A DNA stretch of 64,000 bases from Sitta carolinensis (GCA_032173965.1 CM063283.1:16596501-16660500); one strand, 5' to 3'. Shown: positions 24,377 to 36,639, counted from the stretch's first letter. Program-made: numbers and translations. Notes: generated by a model from the sequence alone, not told the origin.

Positions 24377-27300
24377 AAACAAAATAACCTAAATAAATAC
24401 TGCTGACAACTCTCAGCTTTTGAAGCCCACTTTCTTAGCTTAGTTTTATTTTCATTTCTCAGGAAGCAAGGTAGAATTGCTTTCTCTGTAGTGAGGTTTT
24501 TTGCTTCCCAAGGTAGTTAATACCAATAATGTAAAAAAATATCAGAGTTTGTTTCTTTTTATCATTCTGTTGTTAGCTTTCTTATGACAAGAAAAAAAAA
24601 ATACTTGCTATTTGGTAATGATAATTGCTATGAAGCGACACCAACAGACAAATGCACTACAAGGCTTCATGCTAACATGCTGCCTGTCACTATTAAATGT
24701 GTATACTTTTCAGATTTATTGTCACCTTTAGCTGTCCGGAAGGAAGAAAAAATAGCTGTTAGCAGAGGTAATTTCCAAGGACATAACAATTAAGAGGAGG
24801 TGAGTGCCAGTTTGTTTAAACAGGCTGCAATATATGTTATTTTTTTAACATTAACTACTTTTCAAGCCAAATTAATCCTCTAAAATACAGCTTTCAGTAC
24901 TGAGCATGGCTGATTCAATGGTTATTTCCTATGAAGATGATCATAAATTGGGATGCTGGTGAACATGCTATTTAGGGTTTCCAGTACAGAAACAGCTGTT
25001 AGCAGAGAGTGGTCATGTACACCCTGTCAGGGAGAGTTTACTGCAGCCCTGGGTGAGCTATTTTGGCGTTCCAGGATATGCAGCTTAATAACTGCCTGAT
25101 ATTCAAACAAGGGGAACAGCTTGGATTTCAGGCCCTGAAAGCTCTAACATTCCTTTCTTGCACAGTCCCAGAGGGCCATGTGGTGCCTTTAATTGTGAAC
25201 AAGTAAACATTAGTCTGGTGGCTTGAGCAATTCAGGAGATGAAATGAGACAGAATCTGTCTCTGCAGGTGGGTTAACAGCTGCTGCCAAGTGCCTCTCTA
25301 TCTTACTATCTCAGAGCAAGCCTCAGAGATGAGCCTGAATAATTTCCAGTGTCATATAAAGACTGGCAAGCAGCAGGAGTGATTTGTTCTGATTCTTGTG
25401 AAAAAGATTGATCCAGTGTTTGTTTTTGAAGATTTGAATTTGAGAGAGAAAAACCTACTATTTTGCTTCTCCAGTCATTTAAAATCTAGGTTTGCAGATT
25501 CCAGCTCTTTTAAAAATCTGGTTGCAAGCAGTAAACAATTAACCCTCTAAATGCATCTCCCTGTAATTTAGCTATCAATTATCTTTGTCTTAGTGCCTCA
25601 CAAACTGTTACAAAAAAGTTGTTGGACAATCTGTCAGAAACAAGTTGCTTAGAAATGTAATTACCTGGCTTATTTGTAGTTGAATGTTTTTGACAGAAGT
25701 TTTAAGGAGAGGAGAGCAGAGTTTCATGTGGAAATAGCTCTGCAAAATTAAAGTCACTTCTCCCACTGCAATCCTTTTCAAATATGAAGACCCTCCTGCT
25801 CTCTTCCTGTTTTTATCTGTAAGTTTACCATGTTATTGCCACTGCTGATATATCTTAAATGTGAGTTTCCCATAATGAACAAAGGGCAGAGCAAGAAGAG
25901 AAGTTATGATTTAATAAGTAGAAGACAAAGATTTTTTTTAGGAAAGAGAAACTATTTAGTGTTTAGCTGAGCTATCTTCATTCTTCAAATGTCTTATGGC
26001 AAACTGACTTTTCTAGTACACTTTTGTGCATCTCAGTAATTGAAAAAGGGATGCATTTCCCATCATCTATACATTGGATACATCAGCAGGCCATTTCTGT
26101 AAGTGCATATCTGTGATGGTAGATAAAGGTTGGCTTTCTAAAAATCCATAGAAAGCAGAACAAATGTGTGTCCTCTATGCAACTGAATCTTGAGTTGGGA
26201 TCTAGCTGGCTTTTATGAGCTAATGAGGGTCATTGTGGGTCAAGACTTGAATGGAAACTTCCAGGAAAAATAAAAGTGTAGTAGAAAGTACTCTTTACTG
26301 CATCCATAAGAGGTGTTTGCCCTTTGACTCAGTGATACAATATAGCTTGAAAAATACTTATAACAGTTTATGAAGTCTTCTGGGTTGGTGTCCAAAAAGA
26401 CCAGTTGCTTTTAGTGTGTGGAACAACAGCTTCCCTCTGGAAGGTCTGGCACAATGTAATGGCAGGGCTTATAAATATCTGGTACTTCTAATGTCAATAA
26501 CACAAGCTGGGGAAATAAAAACTTGTCTGAACACTTCAACAGAAAACCAGCTTGATGGAAAGATTTGTTTTTCTTTCATAATTTACCAACAGTGAACATA
26601 TATTTATACAAATAAGAAGTAAATAGTAGAGTATATTCTAAGAAGCTGTAAAGGCCACAACAGCAAATGGATTAAGAGCAACACAGTAACTTCATGAAAA
26701 AATTGGTGGCAATAACATAAAAGATTTGAAGGCAATCTTCAGACTATGAACAGCTAGTTTGCCAAATCTAGAGAATACACAAGAATGATAATTCTGTGCA
26801 TGCCTTACTTCCTAAGATGGCATTCTTTAGTGCCAACTCTGAAAGAAATGAAATTCAGGGGATATTTTCCTAACCCCACCCATGCAGCCATTCCTACAAA
26901 AACATGCACAGACAACAGAAGGGCTGTTTATAAAGCAGAATGAACTCTGTTTGGATAGTCCATAGCATTAAATAAAACAAAGAATTATGAAGAGCTGGGA
27001 ATTCGTGAACTGGAACAAGGGAAGTGAAGAAAGCAGAAGGGCAAAACACAGTGTGTCGGAGAAGATTTAAAAGTCTGTCAGTATAACCTTATCTTCATCA
27101 CAAATCCATTTATACCAGATAAAACTACATGTAATTAACTTCAGTTAACTTATATTGTAGAATAGATGGATTTCTTTTTAAGCTTTAGTGAATGTCTTTT
27201 TTTTTTTTTCAAATCCTATTGCTGAAATGTTCAGTAATCTCATTTTATAACTATGGTTTCCTATTAATGCAGGTTACCAGGTGAAAGGGACTTGGACCAA

Positions 27301-30300
27301 GACCCAGGTCTCACACTCTAAATGCCATTCAGTCAAATGTGAGTGCTACTCTGCATCTGAGGAAGCAAGGCAATTAAGGAGTGTTCCGTTTTGTTCCTCC
27401 TTGGTAATCATACCCAGACTACTTCAATTTCCTTTTACCTTGAGAGAATTGCAGTGTGGAGTATAAGACTTTCATCATGTTGCAGTGTTACCAGGCCAGC
27501 ATAAATATTGCATATGAACTGACAAAAAAGCCCTAAAAAAACACTTGAACAGAAGACTTGTACCTTCGTTTGGAAACAATTATTTAATATTTTCTTTTCA
27601 GCCTTTGCATTCTAGACTTACACTTTTTCTTGACAGAGATATTTTCAAAGTTTTAACTCTAAAATCTCTTCTGTCTTTTTGTATTCAAAATAATGCATGC
27701 TGAAGTGAAAATATGAGCATGGTGAAGACAGACACTGAAATAAAATCCTTGAGATTTAGATTAGACCAAAAAATTAGGCATGCATGCAGTTTTGTGAAGA
27801 ATGCGAATTCTGAATTATGTGCTATTATCAAAACTTCTGGAATAACTCAATCCTATCTTTTAGCAGTCTTTCAAAATAGTATTCTAATTTCAACTAAAGG
27901 TACAGATTCCTGTTAAAAATGAAATTTTTAGGACTTTTCACTACCATCTTCAACATGTAAATTAATTAGCGAAACAGCTTCTGGTTTTCATACAAATTAA
28001 TATTAAGTCACCCATGGAATCCTCATGCTAGCCCTGAATTTTGTCTGTGGCAATCTCTTCTTTCCCATCTCTTGCAACTCCTTATGGGTATTAATATGAA
28101 TAATTGCACTAAATTGATCAATACAAATAACCCATGCATTAGTAAAGGACTTTTAGTCTATGAAACAGATTTACATTTCCCATGGCAGTGTTAGGGAGCA
28201 CACAGAGAGCAGCAGAAGCACTGATCATGTGTTTACAGAACTCTAAGTGCAGAGGGAAGTTTTACAGTAAGTCAGCAGGAGCACTTCCCAAGCAGCCCAT
28301 CTGAGCTGCTGAAGGATGAGACTGTTTAGCTCCAGGGGAGCAGGGCTGGAGGTGATCTGTAGTCTTTAGACTGAAGTAGCTCCCTGGTGCTGATGTGCAG
28401 AGGTGAGTCTCCCTCTGCAAATAAATGCAGTGGTTAACGATACGGGCATATACCTTCTGTATACCTTCATTTTAGACATGTGCTGGGAACCAATGCTACC
28501 TGCAAAGAACAACCTCTGGGGACTTGATAAATGAAAGTGGGATTTTGGACAAAGTAGTGTTTGATGGTGAATTCTTCTTCCTTCTTCAGAAGATATATTT
28601 CAACCATTAGTTAAGATGATGCATTTTGGGCTTTGGGCCTTACAAATAGGGTTGCCCAGTATCTACTGGGTAGGTTAGAAAGAAGCTTTCCAGGGACAGG
28701 TTTTATGTTAAATGAGAAATAAAATCTAACCCAAAGAACTTCTCTCAAGCAGACCAGTTCCACTTAACATAGCTTTCTCAGTAACATTCAAATTATGATG
28801 AAAGTATAGGACATAGTGTTGTGGAAGGGAGAAAAAGTGAATAAGGTGTTTACCTATAGCTGTCCTGCAGAGGTTTTAATCTATTTTGTCAATTTATATA
28901 TGCACAAGTGTTGACCTGTACTAGTAGGTGAAATGTGCTGACACAGCCCTCTAGCCCTGTCAGCTTAAATTTTCACAGACCAGAATGTTTTGCTTTGTTT
29001 TTCACTCTCTCCACAGCTCCTCCCGTTACTACCTAATTCTTGCAAACAAAAAAGTCTTTCTTTTGAGGAAATTCACACAGTACAGTGGAGAAAGCTCTAG
29101 GTAAGGCACAAGGAGAATTCGCTTCCTTTTTAACATTTCCCACTAAGTTGTTAGGTATTTGGCACCTCACAGGTGCCAGAAATATTTGCGTAATATTTGT
29201 GTGTCTTTTGAGGAAACACCAGTACTTGAATTAAGCAAGACATAGCTTTAAATCCTGTGCTTGGGACAAAATGTGTGTATATATATACACACACCACACA
29301 TACATACATACATATATATATAATTAATTAAATATTAATATAATTATAAATATTAATAAATAATAAATATGTTTTTCTGACACAGATGTATTTTTACTCG
29401 GAGATGTACATACACTGTATCAGAGGGTATACAAAAGTTAATTTGGTGCCATCAAGTAGAACAATTGTGCACATGGTTAATTTGCTAAAACCTGTGTGGG
29501 GTGTTTTTAACTCTTATTTTTGATGAAGCGTCGGGACCTCTCAGTGCCACATACAGTACTGTTCTCTGTATATATGAGAGTAAGTCCTGAAAAAAGAGGA
29601 TTTAGACAGAAACATTACCACAGCAGAGCTAGCAGGAGAAGCTATGAAGTGGCACATTTAAGATGCTAATTTTCTCAGTGGCAGTCAGATGATGGGGTCC
29701 TGCAATGGCATGTGTGGAAGGGAGTTAACAGCTGCTGTCTTCTTTTGGTGGATCACCATATTAGAGCTGATTCCTCAAGCACTGCTAATTAGTGTATGGA
29801 GAAGAATGAGGTGTAGAGGATGGTGAGGTTTGTCATTCTTGATGCACAGCAGACAATGTTTAAATCATAATTTGACAGTGGAATCACAAAATTTATTTTC
29901 TCTGTGTCTTTATTTGTGCAATGATGAAAGCTATCAAAACCTCTGTTAGAACTAGATGTCTCTTACTGTTTCTGCCATATATAAACCCCAAAATTCATTT
30001 GTTTACTGCTACAGAAACAGCAAGAGGCATACAGAAATGTCTTGGAGAAAAGCTTTTATTCCAATTCTTGTGCATACAAAAAAAAAACCCCAACCCAACT
30101 AAATAAATTATATGCTAGAAAGGCTTCTTATGTCCCCTGCTGAATTTACATGTCCACGGGTATCATAAAGGATTGCAACTTCAGTATGCATGCTCGATTG
30201 TGTATATTACAGTTCATTACCCAGCCCTCAGGCTGACTAATTGTGCCAGATGGTATAATTTCTGTGTGTACTTGACTTGCCACGAGTGTTACTATCTTGA

Positions 30301-30541
30301 TTCTAATATTTGTCTGCAGTAAGTGTGTATGAGGGGGAAGGGTTTCTAATTCACAAGCACCTTCCCTGAAAAAAAACAATTGCAGATGGAAACAATTTAA
30401 TGAGTTGTGATTCCAGATATATCAACATGAATGTGAACAGTCAGCATTCATCAGGGGAGATAATGAATAAAATTACAACCTTCAAAAAGTTTCTAATCAG
30501 CCTTTGAGCATGATGCTTTGCAGTTGTGGGGAGGCTCATGA
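24377..30541. other. Unique AT-rich non-coding stretch
   Basis: No gene was recognised and the longest frames are under 80 codons. The stretch contains a compound dinucleotide/AT tract with a 22-bp palindrome near 29.27 kb. Segments around 25.0-25.7 kb and 29.6-29.8 kb have the mixed composition often seen in conserved non-coding DNA. That is only an impression, because conservation cannot be judged from one sequence. Confidence 0.5.
29272..29370. repeat. Compound (TG)n-(TA)n-(CA)n / (ACAT)n / AT-rich tract
   Basis: The first 22 bases form a perfect palindrome: TG units, then TA units, then CA units. ACAT units and an AATT-rich run follow. It is simple sequence with strong cruciform potential. 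Confidence 0.8.
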
Positions 30542-30546
30542 CCATG

Positions 30547-31025
30547 TGTTAAAGGTTTGACGTTGGTACAAGGCTAGTGTCTTTATAACGATATATTGTC
30601 CCTGGTATCTGTTGTGAGATGTGACTAAAAACAGAGTAAAACCGTGTTTAATTTAGAAAGCAAAAGGAAAAAAAATTTTATTATTTATAATAGGCAAAGA
30701 AGACACATACAGAAGAACATGGAAACTTTAAAAAAACACTCTTCTTTTCTCTCCACTAGTTTTCAACTTAATAAAACAAACTGAAAATTCTCTATCACGT
30801 TACTACTTTTTAGATAATTAATCTTTAGTTTATTACTATCTTTCTGATAATTAGTACTCAGTTTGTTGAGGAGAGATAGGAGTTTTTCTTGTACTATATT
30901 GTGGCCTTTTCTTCTATGTCTAGTGCTTTCACTACTGTGTATGGACTAGAGCTGTTTTTAGGGTTTTTCTTTTTAAAGATGTTTTGGTTAGTTCTAAGAA
31001 ACGACAGTTTCTCAATTTTGGGACA
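30547..31025 (-). mobile_element. Short solo LTR related to the 15.85 kb LTR, with TSD
   Basis: This 479-bp element runs from TGTTAAAGG to GGGACA on the plus strand and is flanked by CCATG at 30542-30546 and 31026-31030. It aligns end to end with 15850-16330, and the AATAAA on the minus strand is kept (plus-strand 30677-30682). By eye, nearly all differences from the long copy are C in the long copy and T here. I count about 43 such sites, about 9 in the reverse direction, two transversions and no G/A differences. Relative to the long LTR it lacks 798 bp of U3 including the TATA-like site. The different TSD shows it is a separate insertion, not the partner LTR of one provirus. Confidence 0.85.
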
Positions 31026-32327
31026 CCATGCTGAGGGCAGGCAGGAGCAAAAAAAAAATCATGTTTCAAAGTTTACTTTAATGATGAACCTCTAAAATAC
31101 ATAATTGTATTTTATTTGGTGTTGACACAGATATACTCCATCCAACTTTTGCACTCTCCTCTAAGGAGCATTTCTCCTTAGCACTTGGGAAATTTGTCCT
31201 TCTTGCTCACCTCTTCTCCCAAGTTCTCAAGTTGATATGTGAGTAAATTTTGTGAGGATGAACATGAGATTGCTTTCCTTAGGGACTCAGTACAACACTG
31301 TATGTTCCCTTCTAACTTTGGGATGAAAAGGGTTTTATTTATGTAGGTAATTTTTCATAATAGATAAACAAATCAAATCAATCCCAATGAAATTTCTAAG
31401 GGCAGTGAGTGGAACCACTTAATTCAGCCTGAATTTCACTAAAGAAGTGAGTTGCAAAACCCGGTAGGGCACTTTTGTTGGAATTATCCCTCCAGTGTTC
31501 TTCACACACTTCAGATGCTGTGATTTCAGAGGGAAAGAATGATTACTCAAAGGGTCCCTTCTGTAAATATGTTTTGTTCGGGAAAAAATAATCCAAGCCA
31601 GGGAAAAACCCTTCAGTGGAGAGAAGATAGTTACGGCAGGACATTCTTTTTTTTTCTTCAACCCTGCTTCATTGGCTTATAGAACTTTCTATCCTTTTTA
31701 TGAAATAGATCTATTTTTATTGCATAGAATATACTTAACTGTGTGAAATTTGCAGAAATCCAATATTTTATGCTCTTAGCTTCCTCCATAGTCTTTTTCT
31801 TTAACTAGCTTTCACTGAGTTAAAATATTAGTATGCAAGGCTTTGAAGCTAAAGAAGTAGAGAATTTTGGAAAAAAGTTTATGTACCTCTGAAGACACTG
31901 GAGACACTGAGGATATGTATTGAATAATCACGTTGATAGGCACAAGAAAATGGAAGGTAAAGGTCCTGAGCTGTAGTGGGATTGATTTTTAACAGGCACA
32001 AATAATCTCTAATTGTGCCACTAACATAAACAAATAAAGTGCTGTACTACCACATTTTTTCACAAAGAAATCTCTTTTGCAAGAAAAAACGTCTAAAATA
32101 AAAGCTAAACTCTAATTTTGCTTTCTGATGCCTAACAAAACTACTTATCCCATCAATAACTGCCTGATAAACAGATCTACAAAAGGCATATTAAAAAGCA
32201 AATCTTCCTGCAAGCTACTTTAATTTTGTCACAGCACTTATCGTTTAATTTTAGTGGTAATTAAACCCCTTCTCTAGAACATCTGAACAGAAACGGCACG
32301 TTCTTAACAGTTTCTTGAAACGTGTAC

Positions 32328-32357
32328 TTTTTTTTTTTTTTTTTTTTTTGGGGGGGG
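32328..32357. repeat. T22-G8 homopolymer tract
   Basis: About 22 T residues are followed directly by eight G residues. Confidence 0.85.
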
Positions 32358-32454
32358 TAGCATGCAAGGCTGGATAATTTAATTTATTTAAAAAATGTGG
32401 CTTGGATTGTGTGCTTGGGAGGCTTGTGTGCCTGTTGCTAGGTTTGCCTTTCAG

Positions 32455-32584
32455 TGCTATGGCAACCGCCGGGAAGCACAGCGCAGCGGGAGCTGGCGGC
32501 CGCGCCGTGCATCCCGGAGGACTCCTTGTCCTTGGGGTTAGCAGACAGAGGGGTTACACCCAGGGGTTTGAGGAGAGATGAATG
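32455..32584 (+). promoter_or_regulatory. CpG-dense patch with a short open frame; possible promoter or first exon
   Basis: About nine CpG dinucleotides fall within about 60 bases (32464-32518), in a region otherwise nearly free of CpG. An ATG at 32459 opens a 41-codon frame starting M-A-T-A-G-K-H and stopping at about 32584. Reading the minus strand across the ATG gives GGTTGCCATAGCACTG, which resembles one half plus a decayed second half of an RFX X-box. Together these could be a small promoter or first exon. The patch is far shorter than a standard CpG island, and nothing shows transcription. An alternative is a fragment of a GC-rich repeat. Confidence 0.25.
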
Positions 32585-33682
32585 TTTTTTAAAATCCTGC
32601 AGCTTCACACCTACCTGCCAGCCTTGTTCTCTTTTCCTGGGGGCTGAAACTGGCAGCAGAACCTAAGCAGCAGCTCCTTGGTGGAACAAAACACACACAC
32701 AGGCAGAAAGAGATGGGCAGAATTTTTCGAGCTCATCAGGAGCACACATAACCTCACCTATTAGAATCTTGAATTGTCCAGAACTATGTGTAAATGCAGC
32801 TCATGGTATTTGCACGAGATGCTATAACTTCCAATATTTATTCCAAATGTTAATTACTGGTCTTCTGGCTAATTGAGATGTTTACTTTTCTGAGTGCAGT
32901 CATTTTCTATGAAAAGCTGTGTTCTTGGAAATTGTTGCTTAAAAAATCGGTCCCTGAGCTGTGACCACGCCCCTGAATGAATAAGGGATAGTCAATTTGA
33001 GCAGAGAGCTCTGGGATACACTCACTGCCTAGGGAGGCCATCACCTTGCCTCTTTCCAGGCTTCAGTGTTTGCGTTGCACATACTTTGATTTGGGTATCT
33101 TGCTCCCTGTGCTTTGAGCTCCAGATTGCGTGACCTCATCCTGTTGGTAAATGTTTACATGCGTACTGTTCCCAAAGGACATGTGGTTTTACCCCTGCTA
33201 CAAAAGCACATTGGCCCTGGTCCCCATACTTACCTTTACCTGGCAGCTGAACCCCTACAGGGCTTTCCTCTGCCCCTCTCTGATGGCAACCAGCGAGGTG
33301 CAATCACCACAAGGTCTAGCCTGGCTGGAATGGACCACACAGCCAGTGGCTGCTCCAGGGAAAGGATTGCAAGATGTGGGGCAAAGGGTGTTAAACCCCT
33401 CTGTCTGAGAAGGTTTTTAATTTAGAGGCAGTAATTCTTGGCTGAGTATGGATGACTGCATTGCTATATTAAGAGTGCTCGTTGCTCCATATTTTTTACT
33501 TTTGTGTGTGATTTTAGAAGTAAGGACCAGAAAGGAATTTGTTGCTATTTTGGGTTTGTTTGTTTTTAAAACATGTATAACTGGGTTTTTCAAAGTCCAA
33601 GATAATGCAAGAACTGGCTTCTGTGATGTTTTTTTCACTTGGAAGTAAACATGGATTTTTTAACTTATTTAAGGTACATGTC

Positions 33683-34930
33683 TGTCGTGGTTTGATATTG
33701 GCTAAATACCAGGTACCCATGAAAACTGTTTGCTCACTCTTTCTTGTTCTCATCTGGGCAGAGGAGAGAGTAAAAAAAATTAACTAAGGGCTCATGAGTT
33801 GAGATGAGGACCAGGAACAAGCACTCTAAGGGCAAAAGAAGTTCAAATTTAAAAGTATAAAGTAAATTTATTATTAACAGAGCCAGAGGAGAATAATGAG
33901 AAGTAAAATAAGTCTTTAAAACACCTTTTCTCTCCCCATTGTCTCCCTCTTTCCTGCTAACAGTGCAGGGAGACATGGTGTGGGGGTTTTGGTCAGTTTG
34001 TCACCTGAGATCTTTTTCTGTTTGCTCATGGAGAGGAAGCTTTCCTCTGCTATGTTGTGGGGTCCCTCCCATGGGAGACAGTTCTCCATGAACTTTTCCA
34101 GCATGCCTCTAACTTCACAAGCAGCAGTCCTACCAAAACTGCTGCAGCATGAGTCCCTCTCACGGGCAAACAGACTTCCCAAAACTGATGTGGCATGGGT
34201 CAATCATCCATGAGGTGCAGTTCTCTAAGGATAGACTGCTCTACTTTGGAAGCAAGGGCTCTCTCTCTCTAGCTCTGGAAGCAGGGGCCCTCTCTCTCCA
34301 TTTGGGACTCCCACTGGATCACAGCTTTCCTTGGCATCCACCCGCTCTGGTGTTAGCACTTTTCCCATGGGCTGCTAGTGGATTTCTGTGTCCCCTGCAG
34401 GCTTCATGGGCTGCAGAGGGACAGTTTGTTTCACCATAGTACTCACCACAGCCTGCAGACGAATCTCAGCTCTGGCATTTGGAGCACCTCCTCCCCTTCG
34501 TTTTCCACTGACATCAGTGCTGCCATGTTGTTTTCCCTCACATGTCCTCACTTCCTCCTCCTCTCAGACTAGAAAAAAACCTGTTGCTTGTAGGTACCAT
34601 TGCAAACAAGTTCCACCAATTCAAACATTCCTACAGTATCCTGCAGTGCTGAGAGGTCTAGATCCCATGTTGGGGAGCTGCTTGCCATGTCTTCACTGCC
34701 AGCCATGCTACCCCGCCTCCATCATGTGGGCTGTGGCAGCCACCATGGTGCTGGTGCTGTTTAATGCCTCTCCCCATGTGGGGCACTGAGGAGGGGAAGC
34801 TGCCACCACCATCCCTGCCCCTCTGCCCGCAGTGACTAGCTAGGGTTGGCCAGGCAGCCAAGGCCGGCTGTGGGTTGCATTGGCATGGTGGTGCCCCCTC
34901 CCCACCCCTGGGGAAAATTTGTGCACAAGC
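33683..34930 (-). mobile_element. Probable ERV LTR, right end uncertain
   Basis: The left edge TGTCGTGGTTTG resembles a common terminus of passerine ERV LTRs. The next ~250 bp are AG-rich, with TTTATTATTAAC giving AATAAA on the minus strand. After that comes a long C/T-rich region with repeated GGGTCCCTCCC-, CATGGGCTGC- and TGCAGAGG-like modules, as in the U3 of those LTRs. That places sense on the minus strand. A CATGTC repeat occurs before the left edge and at 34541, but the LTR-like sequence continues past 34541, so I do not accept it as the duplication. The right edge at about 34930 is where composition returns to background. Open frames inside, such as plus 34388-34789, are not genes. 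Confidence 0.6.
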
Positions 34931-35124
34931 TGTTTTGATTTTCTTCTTAAAGATATCATCAGAGAAGCGTTATCAACCTCTCCAATTGGGCCAGCAGCAT
35001 GTCCATCTTCAGAGCCATCAGAGCTTGATGTTGTCCCTGAAAATCAGCCTTCTGATTTGTTTTAGTATAGTGGAGTCAGTTCTCATGAATTGTAAGATAA
35101 ACAAGAATCATGTTTGCATTCCTT

Positions 35125-35326
35125 TGTAAAAGATATCACCTGATGGACTTCTCAAGTGACCAGTGAAGATGGAGAGGTGGTAACTTCTCTGTCCAATCTC
35201 TGATCACTGTCCAGAAACTTATATATACGAGGTCAACAATAAACTAGAATCTCCTTCCTTTCTTCTTCTCTGCCTGAACACCTGTTGTGTGTGTTACTGT
35301 GTGTTTCTGTCTGCGTCACAGTAACA
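35125..35326 (+). mobile_element. Probable short LTR, ends uncertain
   Basis: TATATATA (near 35220) is followed about 12 bases later by AATAAA (35239-35244), then a C/T-rich stretch and a GT-rich end. This is the compact TATA/polyadenylation order of a class II LTR, as in the element at 24081. The final bases form a perfect 10-bp hairpin, TGTTACTGTG (35292-35301) with CACAGTAACA (35317-35326). I could not find a convincing target-site duplication. It may be a partial LTR or a chance promoter-like site. Confidence 0.4.
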
Positions 35327-35330
35327 GATT

Positions 35331-36600
35331 GGCTCTGTGAGACATGGTTGAAGCTTCTAGCAGCTTCTCACACAAGCCATTTCTGTGGCCCTTCCCCACT
35401 CCCAAAAAAACCAAGGCTCTGCATCAGCACAGTGTTCCTGTGTAGTTTCAAATGGATGCTGCAGTAAACTGATTTGAAGCTTTCCAGTTACTCAGTATTA
35501 CTTTTGTTCATAAACTAAAAAAAACAAAGTTCATTTCACTACCTATGTGTAAATTACTAAGTTTATATTTTCTAATACCTTTCTAGACATTAGTTCATAG
35601 TTTAAATTCAGTTTCTGAAAAGCTTACCAAACAGGAGTGGCTTGGGTTTGTATTTTGGTTTTTTTTTTTTTGTTTCTTTTATGTCTTAAAGCTGTGGTTA
35701 TGAGTACCCCACATACAATATGCTTGGACTTTTTAACTGGGCTTATCTACGTGTAGTTCTGACACTTGCAAAGCCTCAATACATCCAGCAGCTAACTTCC
35801 AAGGCACAAGAACAAGTGTTCCATCACTCAGTTTTAAAAATTAATGTATATTATTGTTTTTTAAATTGAATATTCATCTTGGCTTAGACTTTAGGCAAAT
35901 CAGCTGCCCATGTCATGGTCTTGATTTTGATTTTCTTCTTATTTGTCCATCTTGCTTTTCAAGATTATTTGGTCATTGTGAGGAATGACATAGGCAGCAG
36001 GTATAAACTAGAAGGAAATTTTTCCTCACTTTGAGGCCTCTAGTTGGTGCAAGGAGCAGCACTGGCTGCTCAGCACTTTTGCCCCTGTTTATTTGGCACT
36101 TATTGACTCTCAGCAAATTAACATGGTTGAATTAATTCTGAGTTACTGGTGAGGGAACAATGTCCTTACGCTGTTCCATTTCAGTCACTTGCAGGAGGTT
36201 TTAGTCTGTTTTCAGTACACAGTCAAAACCCCAGGAAGCTGAAGGCAGCCCTTGCTGTGTGCCAGGAGGAGGGTAATAGCAGCAGTACCAGCAGTGGTAG
36301 CAGCTTGTCCTGCACTGACAGGAGCACCAGGACACAATGCCTGACAGGGTTCCTGGGCAACTGTGGCCCTTAGGCTGTGTGCAGGGAGGGACAAGGTTAC
36401 AGCAAGGACAGAGAGCTGCTGGAGGGAACCAAGATACTGGGCAACAGCAGCTTTGCCAGCCAGGACACCCATCACTAGCCATAATGCCCTTCAGTGAACT
36501 TGATGACTGGTAACAGGCCGCCACATCCTCTGTGTCCCCCTGTGGTATTAGTGCGTGCTGGGACTGAGGAAGATATCCAGGCAGAGTTCCCAGGGAGCAT
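35331..36600. other. Unique sequence leading into the CR1 element
   Basis: AT-rich unique DNA runs to about 36.15 kb. The GC-richer sequence of 36.2-36.6 kb could be the 5' untranslated part of the CR1 that is clear from about 36.64 kb, but I cannot fix the boundary. Confidence 0.45.
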
Positions 36601-36639
36601 GCAGCTCTCTAGACCTCCAGATGCATGGTGTTCCCTGGT

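Larger units (their letters stand above)
31031..33682. other. Unique stretch with a small CpG-dense patch
   Basis: The stretch is mostly AT-rich unique DNA without a recognisable gene. A T22/G8 run lies at 32328-32357 and a CpG-dense patch at about 32459-32520. The segment at 33.0-33.4 kb is less AT-rich and carries overlapping open frames of 103 and 85 codons, neither with a domain I recognise. Confidence 0.5.

Noticed and set aside
25000..25700. Possible conserved non-coding enhancer-like segment
   Set aside because: The impression rests only on composition and TAAT-type motifs, which are common in AT-rich DNA. Conservation cannot be judged here.
29272..29370. Repeat block considered as a possible CRISPR-like or satellite array
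   Set aside because: The units are di- and tetranucleotides without spacers; this is simple sequence in a vertebrate genome.
15850..31025. The two related LTRs as the two ends of one 15 kb provirus
   Set aside because: Each has its own different TSD (GAGTG and CCATG) on both sides, and the sequence between them holds no retroviral genes.
34541..34546. CATGTC matching the six bases left of the LTR at 33683, a possible 6-bp TSD
   Set aside because: LTR-like sequence continues past this point, so the match is probably chance.
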